Assembly: GCF_050563535.1 (NCBI RefSeq) | Contig: NZ_JBNXUO010000028.1 | Span: 3,665-67,664, forward strand | Direction of reading: 5' to 3' | DNA: 64,000 nucleotides | From: Falsiroseomonas sp050563535 | GTDB taxonomy: Bacteria > Pseudomonadota > Alphaproteobacteria > Acetobacterales > Acetobacteraceae | Part shown: piece after piece, positions 49,541 through 58,135 of the stretch | How the letters are laid out: every line of letters begins with the position of its first letter | Position numbering within the stretch: position 1 is the first letter of the stretch | The notes under the pieces: generated by a model | The model's input: the letters and a program-made list of their open reading frames with translations, nothing else | The model's database searches: none | Told to the model about the DNA's origin: nothing | Translations under genes and position numbers: made by a program

Positions 49541-49729
49541 GGCCGGCTTCGCGCCGGTAGCCATCACCGCCGCCCCCCGATAAGGTCGGGGCCTCGGCGA
49601 CGTCCGCCGCGCCAGGCGCGGGGGCCCAGGCAGTAGCAGCTGCCAGAGCCGCACGGGTGCGAACCGTGCACGGATGAACCGCCCCGCTACCTCCGGCCGG
49701 AGGCGGGGCCAGTAGAACGTCCCGAGAAC
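49541..49729 (+). other. Structured leader upstream of the Dam-type methylase
   Basis: A 189-base gap with no gene but several hairpins: CCGGC-ttcgc-GCCGG right after the endolysin stop, GGCAG-N6-CTGCC (49629-49644), GCACGG-gtgcgaa-CCGTGC (49651-49669), and a compound stem GCCCCGC...CTCC-ggcc-GGAG...GCGGGGC (49681-49709) that ends 20 bases before the methylase ATG. The last could hide or expose the ribosome-binding site. No known riboswitch class was recognised. Confidence 0.45.
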
Positions 49730-50536
49730 ATGGAGTCCATCTTTTTGCCGGCAGAGCCGGCGGAGCCTGCTGCCCCGTATCTGGGTGGCAAGCGTTCACT
49801 CGCGCGCCACATCATCGCGCGGCTCGCCGCGATCCCGCATGCCAGCTATGTCGAGCCCTTCATCGGCATGGGCGGGATCTTCCTGCGCAGGCCCTACAGG
49901 GCCAGGGCCGAGGTGATCAACGACATCAGCACCGATGTCGCGAATCTCTTCCGCATCCTGCAGCGCCACTATGTGCCGCTGATGGACTGCCTCCGCTGGC
50001 AGTTCACCAGCCGAAGCGAGTTCCAGAGGTTGCAGGCGGCAAATCCGGGCACGCTGACGGACCTCGAGCGCGCGGCGCGGTTCCTCTACCTGCAGCGATG
50101 CGGGTTCGGTGGGAAAGTGCAGGGTCGCAGCTTCGGCGTTTCTGCGGCGAACCCTGGACGCTTCGACGTGACGAAGCTCGCGCCGGCGCTGGAGGCGATT
50201 CACGACCGGTTGGCGGGCGTCGTGATCGAGCACCTGCCTTACTCAGAGGTGCTGTCTCGGTATGACCGGCCAGGCGCGCTCTTCTACCTCGATCCGCCCT
50301 ATTGGGGATGCGAGCGGGACTACGGCGATGGCGTGTTCGGCCGCGACGACTTCGAACGCCTCGCCGAATTGTTGGGGACGCTCAAAGGTCAGTTCCTGCT
50401 TTCGCTGAACGACCGTCCCGAGGTGCGTCGCATCTTCGAAGCCTTCGAGCTCGAGGAGGTCGAGCTGCACTACGCCATTGCCGGCGGCGGGCGCGCGCCG
50501 CGCGCGAAGGAACTGCTGATTTCTGCGCGTCGCTGA
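49730..50536 (+). CDS. Dam-type (D12 class) DNA N6-adenine methylase
   Basis: 268 residues: motif PYLGGKRSLARHI, SAM-binding EPFIGMGGIFLRR, NDISTDVANLFRILQ and catalytic DPPYWGCERDYG, all in D12 class order. It transfers a methyl group to adenine N6, likely GATC or a related site. Last gene of the prophage, next to attR, separated from the lysis genes by a structured leader and followed by a strong terminator, so it may be expressed in the lysogen as a conversion gene. Confidence 0.93.
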   Translation: MESIFLPAEPAEPAAPYLGGKRSLARHIIARLAAIPHASYVEPFIGMGGIFLRRPYRARAEVINDISTDVANLFRILQRHYVPLMDCLRWQFTSRSEFQRLQAANPGTLTDLERAARFLYLQRCGFGGKVQGRSFGVSAANPGRFDVTKLAPALEAIHDRLAGVVIEHLPYSEVLSRYDRPGALFYLDPPYWGCERDYGDGVFGRDDFERLAELLGTLKGQFLLSLNDRPEVRRIFEAFELEEVELHYAIAGGGRAPRAKELLISARR

Positions 50537-50555
50537 CCCTACCGAACTTGACTAA

Positions 50556-50588
50556 GCCGCCCCGTGGGACCCCCCACGGGGCGGCTTT
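50556..50588 (+). terminator. Strong intrinsic terminator after the Dam-type methylase
   Basis: A perfect 13-bp stem GCCGCCCCGTGGG / CCCACGGGGCGGC with a 4-base loop (accc), followed by TTTCG. It ends rightward prophage transcription about 110 bases before attR. Confidence 0.85.
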
Positions 50589-50695
50589 CGTCGTTCCTGG
50601 GAGCATCTCATGCCCGGGTAATGCAGCGGGTAAGCGGTTCGGCAAGAAGTGGGAAAGTAAGGATTAAGCTGGCGCTACGCAGGTTTTCTTTGTTG

Positions 50696-50710
50696 CCACC
50701 CTCTCCGCCA
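50696..50710 (+). other. attR core, 15 bp
   Basis: CCACCCTCTCCGCCA, identical to the tRNA-Ser 3' end at 5883-5897. The preceding bases (TGTTG) do not match the tRNA, so this is the phage-derived half site. Host sequence resumes after it, and the next gene is nnrD. Confidence 0.9.
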
Positions 50711-50783
50711 TTGTCGCCATTGATCGACACTCCCCGGCAATCCCGGCTCGGTGCGTGACGGCGTGTCGGTCCTCCCTGCGCCA

Positions 50784-51677
50784 TCAGCGCGCCAGGCCGG
50801 CCATGATGGCCGGGATCTCGGCCAGCAATTCGCGGGCCAGGAAGCCCACCGGCCCGCGGCTGCGGGCCAGGCGCGCGCCCGCTTCGGCATGCAGGAACAC
50901 CGCCCAGGCGGCCGCGTGCAGGGGTGCCGCGCCGCGCGCCAGCAGCCCCGCCAGGATCCCCGCCAGCGTGTCGCCGGAGCCGGAGGTGGCGAGCCCGACA
51001 TTGCCGCGGTCGCAGGACCAGGCCTGGCCCTGCGGCGTGACGATGAAGGTGGCACTGCCCTTCATCGCCACCACCGCCTGCAACTCCGCCGCCGCCTGCC
51101 GCGCGGCGCCGAGCCGGTCGGCCAGCACCGCGTCGCGCGGCACGCCGAGCAGCCTCGCCATCTCCCCCGCATGCGGAGTGAGGACCACGCGTCCCGCCGC
51201 CGCGCCGCGCGCCAGAGCATCGCGCCCGTCGTGCAGCCGGTGCAGCGCCGCGGCGTCGAGCACGAAGCACGCGCCCTCAGCCCGCGTGAGCAGCCGCGCG
51301 GCCAGCAGGCCCGCCCCCGCGCCGTCCATCATGCCGGGGCCGAGCAGCACCGCGTCGCAGGGGCGGGCCAGGTCCGCCACGCGGTCCGCCCCGGCGGGCG
51401 CGATCTCGCCCTCCGCGCTCTCGTCGAGGCCGATCACCCGCGCCTCGGGCACCGCCAGCGCCATGCCCGGCGCGACGCTGCGGCAGGTGGCGATCTGCAG
51501 CTTGCCCGCGCCCGCGCGCAACGCGCCGATGCCGGCCAGCAACGCGCCGCCCGGCACCTCCACGCTCCCGCCGATGACCAGCACGCGGCCGCGGGCGTCC
51601 TTGTCCTCGTCATCCCCGTGACGCGGCAGCGGCATGGTGCGCAGCAGCGCCTCGTCAACCTCGGCCGCGACGCTCAT
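50784..51677 (-). CDS. nnrD: ADP-dependent NAD(P)H-hydrate dehydratase
   Basis: 297 residues. Repairs hydrated NAD(P)H in the cytoplasm. Ribokinase-like fold with GRVLVIGGSVEVPGGALLAG, VLLGPGMMDGAG, VLTPHAGEMARLL and GNVGLATSGSGDTLAGILAG (the catalytic Asp region). No NnrE epimerase domain is fused, so the epimerase must be encoded elsewhere. Start ATG at 51677 overlaps the upstream stop by 4 bases. Confidence 0.93.
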   Translation of the reverse strand: MSVAAEVDEALLRTMPLPRHGDDEDKDARGRVLVIGGSVEVPGGALLAGIGALRAGAGKLQIATCRSVAPGMALAVPEARVIGLDESAEGEIAPAGADRVADLARPCDAVLLGPGMMDGAGAGLLAARLLTRAEGACFVLDAAALHRLHDGRDALARGAAAGRVVLTPHAGEMARLLGVPRDAVLADRLGAARQAAAELQAVVAMKGSATFIVTPQGQAWSCDRGNVGLATSGSGDTLAGILAGLLARGAAPLHAAAWAVFLHAEAGARLARSRGPVGFLARELLAEIPAIMAGLAR

Positions 51678-52444
51678 CGCGCACCCGCCGGCGCGTCGGG
51701 TTCGGCCGTCACCGGCGCGCCGCCTTCCTCCAGCGGCGCGACGAAGTTGTAGGCGCGCAGCACCAGCCCGCCGCTGCGGCCATGGGCGGGGTCGAAGGCG
51801 TAGTCGGTGACGCCGCAATTCGCCACGTCCGCCTGCGCGTCGATCGCCAGGATCTCGCGCTCCGACATGTTCTCGATCAGGTAGCGCAGGCACAGCACCA
51901 CGACCTGGTGCGCGACGATCAGCACCCGCGCCCCGCCATGGTGCAGCGCGATGCTGTCGAGCAGGCTGCGCAGCCGCAGGATGACGTCGCACCAGCTCTC
52001 GCCCCCCGGCGGGCGGTGGTAGAACTTGCCGAGCGTGCGGCGCAGCTCCGCCTGGTCCGGGTGCAGCCGCTCGATGCCGATGCGCGTCAGGCGGTCGAGG
52101 ATGCCGAACTCCTTCTCGCGCAGGCGTTCGTCGGCGACGATGTCGGCGGGGTGCAGGTGGACGCCGCCGGCCTCCCGGATCAGCGTCGCCGTCTCGCAGG
52201 CGCGCAGGTAGGGGGAGCTGAGCACGACCTGCGGCCGCCCCGCGGGCGGCATCGCGCCGAACCAGCGGCCCAGCGCGCGCGCCTGCTGCCGGCCGAGCGG
52301 GCTGAGCGGCACGTCCACGTCGCGCGCCGCGCCGGTCTCGATGTGGGTGTGCCCGGCCGCATGGGCGGCGTCGCGCGCGACATTGCCGCTGCTCTCGCCG
52401 TGGCGCACGATCCACAGCCGCTCGGGCCAGTGCTGCAGGGGCAT
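51674..52444 (-). CDS. Histidine phosphatase family protein (phosphoglycerate mutase-like)
   Basis: 256 residues. Catalytic RHG motif in LWIVRHGESSGNVARDAAHA at residue 14, second Arg/His sites in VLSSPYLRACETATLI and LIVAHQVVVLCLRYL, and the acid in LREKEFGILDRLT. Phosphohydrolase or mutase of unknown substrate. Cotranslated with nnrD (ATGA overlap). Confidence 0.88.
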   Translation of the reverse strand: MPLQHWPERLWIVRHGESSGNVARDAAHAAGHTHIETGAARDVDVPLSPLGRQQARALGRWFGAMPPAGRPQVVLSSPYLRACETATLIREAGGVHLHPADIVADERLREKEFGILDRLTRIGIERLHPDQAELRRTLGKFYHRPPGGESWCDVILRLRSLLDSIALHHGGARVLIVAHQVVVLCLRYLIENMSEREILAIDAQADVANCGVTDYAFDPAHGRSGGLVLRAYNFVAPLEEGGAPVTAEPDAPAGAR

Positions 52445-52539
52445 CGGGGGTTCCGCATCCGGCGGGCGCCACCGGCGGCGCCCCGAGGCCCCTCAACGCG
52501 TCGCGCGGGCCCCGGGGCGTCGCGATGCCGCGGGCGTGA

Positions 52540-54831
52540 TCAGCCCCGCAGCGCCCGCCAGACGCGTTCCGGCGTGACCGGCAGGTCCACCCCCGCGATG
52601 CCCCGCGCCGCCAGCGCATCCGCCACCGCATTGGCCAGCGCCGCCGGCGCGCCGTTGGTCGGCAGCTCCCCCACTCCCTTGATGCCGAGCGCGTTGTTGG
52701 GCGAGGGCACGGGGACGCTGGAATGGGCGAAGCCCGGCAGGTCCGCGGCGCGTGGCATGGCGTAGTCCATCAGCGTCGCGGACAGCAGCTGCCCGTCGGC
52801 GTCGTAGCGCGCCTCCTCCATCAGCGCCTGGCCGATCCCTGCCGCCCAGCCGCCATGCAACTGCCCCGCCAGCAGCAGGGGGTTCACCACCACGCCCGCG
52901 TCGACCGCGGCGGCGAAGCGGTCCAGCGTGACGGCGCCGCTCTCCGGGTCGATCACCACCTCGCAGGCGGCGATGCCGGCGGGCCAGGTTTCCACCGTGT
53001 CGGCGAAGTCGGCGCGGCCTTCCAGCCCGCCGCGTTGCGCCGCGACCTCGGCCAGCGTCACGCGGCGGTCGGTGCCGGCGACCTCGTAGCGCCCGTCGCG
53101 CCATTCGATGTCGGCCGCCGCCGCCTCCAGCATCTCCGCCGCCGCCTCCCGCCCCTGCTCGATGGCGGCGCGGGCGGCGAGCGTGAGCGTGGTGCCCGAG
53201 ACGATGGTGGAGGAGGACCCGCCGGTGCCGCCGCCGCGGGGGATGGACTCGCTGTCGCCCTGGATGATGCGGACCCGCGCGGGATCGACACCGAAGCTGG
53301 CGGCGAGCACCTGGGCATAGGCGGTCGCATGGCCCTGCCCCTGGCTCTGCGTGCCGGTGCGCGCGGCGATGCCGCCATCGGGCAGGACCTCGACGACCGA
53401 GGTCTCGGTCCCCCATCCGCCGGAGCCATGCAGGTGGCAGGCGAGGCCGCGGCCGCGCAGCAGCCCCTTCGCGGCCGAGGCCGCGCGCCGCGCCGCGAAG
53501 CCCGGCGCGTCCGACATCTCCTGCGCCGCGTCCAGCAGCGCCCCGTAGTCGCCGCTGTCGTAGCGGTAGCCGAGCGCGGTGCGGTGCGGGAAGGCGTCGC
53601 GCGGCACCAGGTTCAGGCGGCGCAGCGCCACCGGGTCGCGCCCCGTCTCCCGCGCCGCGGCATCCACCAGGCGCTCCAGCAGGACCAGCGCCTCCGGCTT
53701 GCCGGCGCCGCGCACGGCATCCACCGGGGCGGTGTTGGTGAAGGCGCAGCGCATGGCGATGTGCGCGGCCGGGATGGCGTAGAGGCCGGACAGCACCTTC
53801 GCCATGCCGCCGGTCGGGATGGAGGGGTTCACGGTGGAGACGAAGGCGCCGAAATTCGCCACCGCCTCCACCCGGATCGCGAGGAAGCGGCCATCGGCGT
53901 CGAGCGCGAGCGCCGCGTCCGCGACGAGGTCGCGGGCATGGGTGTCGGCCAGGTGGTGCTCCGCGCGGTCCTGCACCCAGCGCACGGCGCACCCCAGCCG
54001 TTCGGCCGCGAAGCAGACCAGCGCCTGTTCGGGATAGGGCGGCAGCTTCGGCCCGAAGCCGCCGCCGACATCCCCCGTCACCACGCGCAGCCTCCCGCGC
54101 GGCCAGCGCAGGACGTCGTCGCACAGGATGCGGTGCAGCAGGTGGACGCCCTGCGACGGCGTGGTGAGCGTGACGCGCCGCGCCGCCGCGTCCCATTCGG
54201 CGGTCGCGGCGCGCGTCTCCATGTAGCCCGCCAGGATGCGCGCGGAGCGGTGGCGCAGGCGCGCCACATGCGCGGCGCGGGCGAAGGCCGCTTCCACCGC
54301 CGCGGCGTCGCCCCGGTGCCAGTCGCAGACCAGGTTGCCCGGCGCCCCGTCATGCAGCAGCGGCGCGCCGGGCAGCAGGGCGGCGGCGCCGTCCACCACC
54401 GCGGGCAGCGGGTCGTAGTCCACCCCGATCGCCTCGGCCGCGTCGCGCGCCAGGTGCGGCGTCTCCGCCACCACCATCGCCACGATCTCGCCGACATGGC
54501 GGACGCGGCCGGGGTTGATCGGAAGGCGCGGCGGCTCGGCATGGCGCCGGCCCGCGGCGTCGCGGATCTCGGTGACGGCGGGGTTGTGGCCGAGGCCCGC
54601 GGCCAACGTGTCCTCGGCGGTGAGCACGGCCGTGACGCCGGGCATGGCGCGCGCCGCGGCGGCATCGACGCGCAGCACGCGGGCATGGGCGTGCGGGGAC
54701 CGCAGGAAGACCGCATGCAGCGCGCCCGGCGGGGCGAGGTTGGCGGCGAAGCGCCCGCCGCCGGTCAGCAGGCGGGGGTCCTCGAGCCGCCGCAGCGGCT
54801 GGCCGAGGCCGGGGAGCGTGTCGTAGGCCAT
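52540..54831 (-). CDS. Xanthine dehydrogenase/CODH family molybdopterin-binding subunit
   Basis: 763 residues. Opening GLGQPLRRLEDPRLLTGGGR, substrate/cofactor signatures DVGGGFGPKLPPYPEQALVC, VDAVRGAGKPEALVLLERLV, and the base-catalyst loop LGIKGVGELPTNGAPAALAN with its Glu. It is an aldehyde/hydroxylase-type large subunit of the molybdenum hydroxylase family, substrate unknown. The usual FAD and 2Fe-2S subunits are not adjacent; instead a WD40-cytochrome c gene lies 8 bases upstream, suggesting electrons pass to cytochrome. No signal peptide. Confidence 0.9.
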   Translation of the reverse strand: MAYDTLPGLGQPLRRLEDPRLLTGGGRFAANLAPPGALHAVFLRSPHAHARVLRVDAAAARAMPGVTAVLTAEDTLAAGLGHNPAVTEIRDAAGRRHAEPPRLPINPGRVRHVGEIVAMVVAETPHLARDAAEAIGVDYDPLPAVVDGAAALLPGAPLLHDGAPGNLVCDWHRGDAAAVEAAFARAAHVARLRHRSARILAGYMETRAATAEWDAAARRVTLTTPSQGVHLLHRILCDDVLRWPRGRLRVVTGDVGGGFGPKLPPYPEQALVCFAAERLGCAVRWVQDRAEHHLADTHARDLVADAALALDADGRFLAIRVEAVANFGAFVSTVNPSIPTGGMAKVLSGLYAIPAAHIAMRCAFTNTAPVDAVRGAGKPEALVLLERLVDAAARETGRDPVALRRLNLVPRDAFPHRTALGYRYDSGDYGALLDAAQEMSDAPGFAARRAASAAKGLLRGRGLACHLHGSGGWGTETSVVEVLPDGGIAARTGTQSQGQGHATAYAQVLAASFGVDPARVRIIQGDSESIPRGGGTGGSSSTIVSGTTLTLAARAAIEQGREAAAEMLEAAAADIEWRDGRYEVAGTDRRVTLAEVAAQRGGLEGRADFADTVETWPAGIAACEVVIDPESGAVTLDRFAAAVDAGVVVNPLLLAGQLHGGWAAGIGQALMEEARYDADGQLLSATLMDYAMPRAADLPGFAHSSVPVPSPNNALGIKGVGELPTNGAPAALANAVADALAARGIAGVDLPVTPERVWRALRG

Positions 54832-54839
54832 GCGCCCCC

Positions 54840-56105
54840 CTATCGCGTCGTCGCGTCGAGGAAGTCGAGCAGGGCGCGGATGTCCTCGTCGTTGTCCACG
54901 CGCTGCACCGGCATCCTGGTGCCCGGCGTCACCACGTCCGGCCCGCGGCGGAACAGGTCCGCCACCGTCTCCCGCGTCCAGGTGATGTCGCCGCGCGCCA
55001 GGCGTTCCGAATACGCATAGCCCGCGACGCTGCCCATGCGGCGGCCGAAGATGCCGTGCAGGTGCGGCCCGGCCATGTTGCCGCCCTCCGCGGTCAGCGA
55101 ATGGCAGGCCGAACAGGCGCGCCAGACGCGCGCGCCATGCGGGTCGGCCCCGGCCGGGGGCGCCTGCTCCGCCTCCCCGCCCAGCGGGCCGACCGGGCGG
55201 CCGGTCGCGGGGTCCCAGCGGCGCACGCGGCGGTCGGCGCCGCCGGTCCAGAGGCTGCGGCCATCGGCCGAGAAGGCGGCGGACCAGACCGGCAGGCCGG
55301 GCCCTTCCAGCGTGTGGCGCAGCCGCAGCGTCGCCGCGTCCCACAGCGTGACGCTGCCGCCGAGCGACCCCGCCGCCAGCACCCCGCCATCCGGCGCGGC
55401 GGCGAGCGCGACCACCGGGCGCGCGCCGGCCTGCACCTCCCGCACGGCACCGTCCGGCGTCACCAGGCGCAGCATCCCGTCCACCCCGCCCACTGCCAGC
55501 GTGCCGTCCGGCAGCGCCGCCATGGCGTTGAGCGGGAAGCCGAACTCGGCCAGCACGCGCGGCGGCTCGCCTTCCGGCCACAGGCGCAGCGTGCCGTCGA
55601 AGCCGGCCGTCGCCACCACGCCATCGGCGCGGAAGGCAACCGCGTTGACGTTGCCGCGATGGCCTTCCAGCACCCGCGGCCCCGCCCCGCCGCCCAGGTC
55701 CCAGACGCGCGCCGTGCCGTCCCAGGACGCGGAGGCGAGCCGCGCGCCATCCGCCGAGGCGGCCAGCGCCACCACCGTCTCCCCATGGCCGTCGAGCACC
55801 CGCATCGGCTGCGCCCCCGGCCGGGCGGGCCAGAGCGCGATGCGCGCATCCTCTCCCGCGCTGGCCGTGATGCCGCCCGGCAGCGCGGCCAGCGCGTTCA
55901 CCGCCCCCCCATGCCAGCGCACCACCGCCCGCGCGCGGCCGCTGGCCGGGTCCCACAGGATGATGGACTGGTCGAAGCCGGCCGAGGCGAGCCCGCCATC
56001 GGCCGCGGCGGCCAGGGCGCGCACGGGGCCGCCATGGACGGCTTCCTGCGCGACGGTGGCCGGCGACAGGGACAGCAGGGCGAGCAGGGCGAGGATGCGG
56101 CGCAT
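54840..56105 (-). CDS. WD40-repeat/cytochrome c fusion, periplasmic
   Basis: 421 residues. Signal peptide MRRILALLALLSLSPATVAQ, then about seven WD40 blades (GGPVRALAAAADGGLASAGF; GHRGNVNAVAFRADGVVATA; RRVRRWDPATGRPVGPLGG) to about residue 318, then a class I cytochrome c with the haem site CSACH near 336 and axial Met in GTRMPVQ. It is a beta-propeller with a c-type haem, likely to accept or relay electrons in the periplasm. Adjacent to the molybdenum hydroxylase gene in one operon. Confidence 0.9.
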   Translation of the reverse strand: MRRILALLALLSLSPATVAQEAVHGGPVRALAAAADGGLASAGFDQSIILWDPASGRARAVVRWHGGAVNALAALPGGITASAGEDARIALWPARPGAQPMRVLDGHGETVVALAASADGARLASASWDGTARVWDLGGGAGPRVLEGHRGNVNAVAFRADGVVATAGFDGTLRLWPEGEPPRVLAEFGFPLNAMAALPDGTLAVGGVDGMLRLVTPDGAVREVQAGARPVVALAAAPDGGVLAAGSLGGSVTLWDAATLRLRHTLEGPGLPVWSAAFSADGRSLWTGGADRRVRRWDPATGRPVGPLGGEAEQAPPAGADPHGARVWRACSACHSLTAEGGNMAGPHLHGIFGRRMGSVAGYAYSERLARGDITWTRETVADLFRRGPDVVTPGTRMPVQRVDNDEDIRALLDFLDATTR

Positions 56106-56355
56106 GCGCCACAGTTTGCCGCGGCACGCCCGCCCCGCAACCGGGGCCCCCGCTGGCCTTCCCGCGCGACACGATGATGATGCCGCTTGCGGCGGGAGAT
56201 GAAAGGAATTACACGACGGCAACCCCGCGTCCATGCGGGGAAGCGCGGGGAGAGTGAAGCACGGCCGCCGCCAGGACCCGCGAAGCGGGCCGCGGCACCG
56301 TGGCGCCGGGACCGTGGCCATGTGGCCGGTTCCATCCAGGGAAGGGAGACAAGCG

Positions 56356-56820
56356 ATGACGCAGCCCAGCGACCAGACGCCCGACAACACCCAGACGCTG
56401 ACGCTGATGGTGGGCGTCGGCGCCGCCGTGCTCGCCTTCTTCATGCCCGCGGTGGTGTTCAAGGGCGCCGGCAACGCCGTGCACGACCTGTCCATCATCG
56501 AGAAGCTGCCGGTGATGACGGGCATCGCCTTCCTCGCCCTCGCGGCCGCGGTGGCGACCCGCTTCATGGAGCAGTACCGCCGCTGGGCGGAACATGCGAC
56601 CGTCGCCGCGATCGTGCTGATCATGCTGCCCGCGCTCTGGGGCTTCATCAGCGCGATCGACGCCTGGAGCGGCACGCGCGCGATGATCCTGCAGATCGCC
56701 GGCACCCGCAGCGTCATCATCAACCCCGGCGCCGCCTATGTCCCGCTGATCGCCAGCGCGGTGCTGCTGACGATCTCGCTCCGCCGCCGCAAGGACACCG
56801 CCCAGCCCGCGGCGGCCTGA
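56356..56820 (+). CDS. Predicted membrane protein
   Basis: 154 residues with four probable transmembrane helices (TLTLMVGVGAAVLAFFMPAV; VMTGIAFLALAAAVATRFM; ATVAAIVLIMLPALWGFISA; AAYVPLIASAVLLTISL) and a basic C-terminus. Not recognised. The frame is set by the ATG at 56356 behind GGAGA. Divergent from the cytochrome gene; the gap of 250 bases holds no other obvious gene. Confidence 0.75.
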   Translation: MTQPSDQTPDNTQTLTLMVGVGAAVLAFFMPAVVFKGAGNAVHDLSIIEKLPVMTGIAFLALAAAVATRFMEQYRRWAEHATVAAIVLIMLPALWGFISAIDAWSGTRAMILQIAGTRSVIINPGAAYVPLIASAVLLTISLRRRKDTAQPAAA

Positions 56821-56821
56821 T

Positions 56822-56860
56822 ACGATCGGTCGAGTGCTTCGACCGATCGTGCATCTTTTT
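56822..56860 (+). terminator. Intrinsic terminator of the membrane protein gene
   Basis: A perfect 12-bp stem ACGATCGGTCGA / TCGACCGATCGT with 5-base loop gtgct, followed by gcatcTTTTT. Confidence 0.85.
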
Positions 56861-57064
56861 CGTGCCCTCGGGCACCGGGCGCCGGCATCCGCCGGCTCCG
56901 CTACGCGCCACCTGGCGCGGCGGCCATCCGGCCGCCCGGCCCACTCCGTGGGCCGCAGGGGCCAGTGCACGATGCCGGTCGTCCGACCGCGCCGGGCGAG
57001 GGCCGGGCTCCACGCGCGCCGCATCGCGCGGTAGCCTGCCCCGCCACGCGCGGAGGGAGTTGCG

Positions 57065-57829
57065 ATGACGACGGGGACCGAGATCGCCTGGGCAAGGCTG
57101 ACGGCGGCCGAGATCCAGGCCCGCGCCGGCACCGATGCCGTGGTCATCATCCCCGTCGCCTCGCTGGAACAGCACGGCCCCCACCTGGCGACCGGGGTCG
57201 ACATGTGGCTGGCGGGCGGAATCGCCGAGCGCACGGCGCGCCGGCTGCACGCCGCCGGCAACCCGGCGCTGGTCCTGCCCTGCCTCTGGACCGGGCTGGC
57301 CGAGCACCACATGCCCTTCGGCGGCACCGTGACGCTGGAACGCGACGTCTTCGCAGGCCTGGTCGGCGGCGTCGCGCGGTCCGTCGCGCGGCACGGCTTC
57401 CGGCGCATCGCGCTGCTCAACGGCCATGGCGGCAACATCGAGGCGATCGCGGCCGCGGCGATCGAGCTGACCACCGCGCTCGGCACCCCCGTGGTGGGCG
57501 TCACCTACTGGCTGGCCAATGCCGACACCTTCGGCGCCATCCTGGAACGCCAGGCCAATGTCCAGCATGCCTGCGAGGCCGAGACCTCCATGATGATGGC
57601 GCTGCACCCGGACTGCGTGCGGGCGGACGCCATCGCCCGCGCCCTGCCGCGGCGCGCCGTCCCGCCCGCGCCGCCCGGCTTCCGCCGCCACCGCAGCTTC
57701 GCCGAGGTGACCGACACCGGCGTCATCGGCGATCCGGGCGCGGCCAGCGCCGCCAAGGGCGAACGCCTGCTGGAGGCCGCGGCCGCGCGGCTTGCGGAGG
57801 AGCTGGCGCGGCCCGAACTCTGGCGCTGA
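57065..57829 (+). CDS. Creatininase family protein
   Basis: 254 residues. Metal-binding motifs of the family: VIIPVASLEQHGPHLATGVD (Glu, His, Asp), LLNGHGGNIEAIAA, and HACEAETSMMMAL with the late Glu. These enzymes hydrolyse cyclic amides or formamides (creatininase, mycofactocin or FAPy-type hydrolases). Substrate unknown; not obviously linked to neighbours. Confidence 0.9.
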   Translation: MTTGTEIAWARLTAAEIQARAGTDAVVIIPVASLEQHGPHLATGVDMWLAGGIAERTARRLHAAGNPALVLPCLWTGLAEHHMPFGGTVTLERDVFAGLVGGVARSVARHGFRRIALLNGHGGNIEAIAAAAIELTTALGTPVVGVTYWLANADTFGAILERQANVQHACEAETSMMMALHPDCVRADAIARALPRRAVPPAPPGFRRHRSFAEVTDTGVIGDPGAASAAKGERLLEAAAARLAEELARPELWR

Positions 57830-57844
57830 CGCCGACGCTGCCCG

Positions 57845-57939
57845 TCGGGCGCATCCGCGCCACCCCTTCCGGGCGCATTCGCGCCACCCCTTCCGGGCGC
57901 ATTCGCGCCTCCTCCTCCGGGCGCATTCGCGCCACCGGC
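57845..57939. repeat. Four tandem 24-bp repeats between the creatininase gene and folE
   Basis: Units of the form TCCGGGCGCATTCGCGCC plus six bases occur at 57845 (23 bp), 57868, 57892 and 57916. The 306-base gap 57830-58135 contains no convincing gene otherwise. The repeat lies 197 to 291 bases upstream of the folE start and contains GGGCGC...GCGCC inverted-repeat halves, so each unit can form a small hairpin in RNA. Confidence 0.75.
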
Positions 57940-58135
57940 GGCAGCCCGGAGCAGGATGCGTGACTCCCCCCCGCCCCGTCCCCATATCCTGGTCCCGGGA
58001 CGCGACATGCCGCGACCCGTCCGCCGGACCGTTGCGCGATCGGGAACCACCCCCATGTCGGCCGTCGAGGAAGGCGCCGAGAGCCGGCGGGAGGGATCGC
58101 CCCCCGCCGCACCCAGACGCCCAAGGATCAACCGA

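Noticed and set aside
49640..49700. Possible tRNA or tRNA-like element before the Dam-type methylase
   Set aside because: One arm looks like a T arm, but the loop lacks TTCRA and no acceptor or anticodon arm fits.
52723..55020. 765-codon plus-strand frame under the molybdenum hydroxylase
   Set aside because: Antisense shadow of a gene with clear family motifs.
57956..58135. N-terminal extension of folE to the upstream ATG
   Set aside because: The added 60 residues are Arg/Pro-rich with no match to the enzyme; GTG at 58136 has a better ribosome-binding site.
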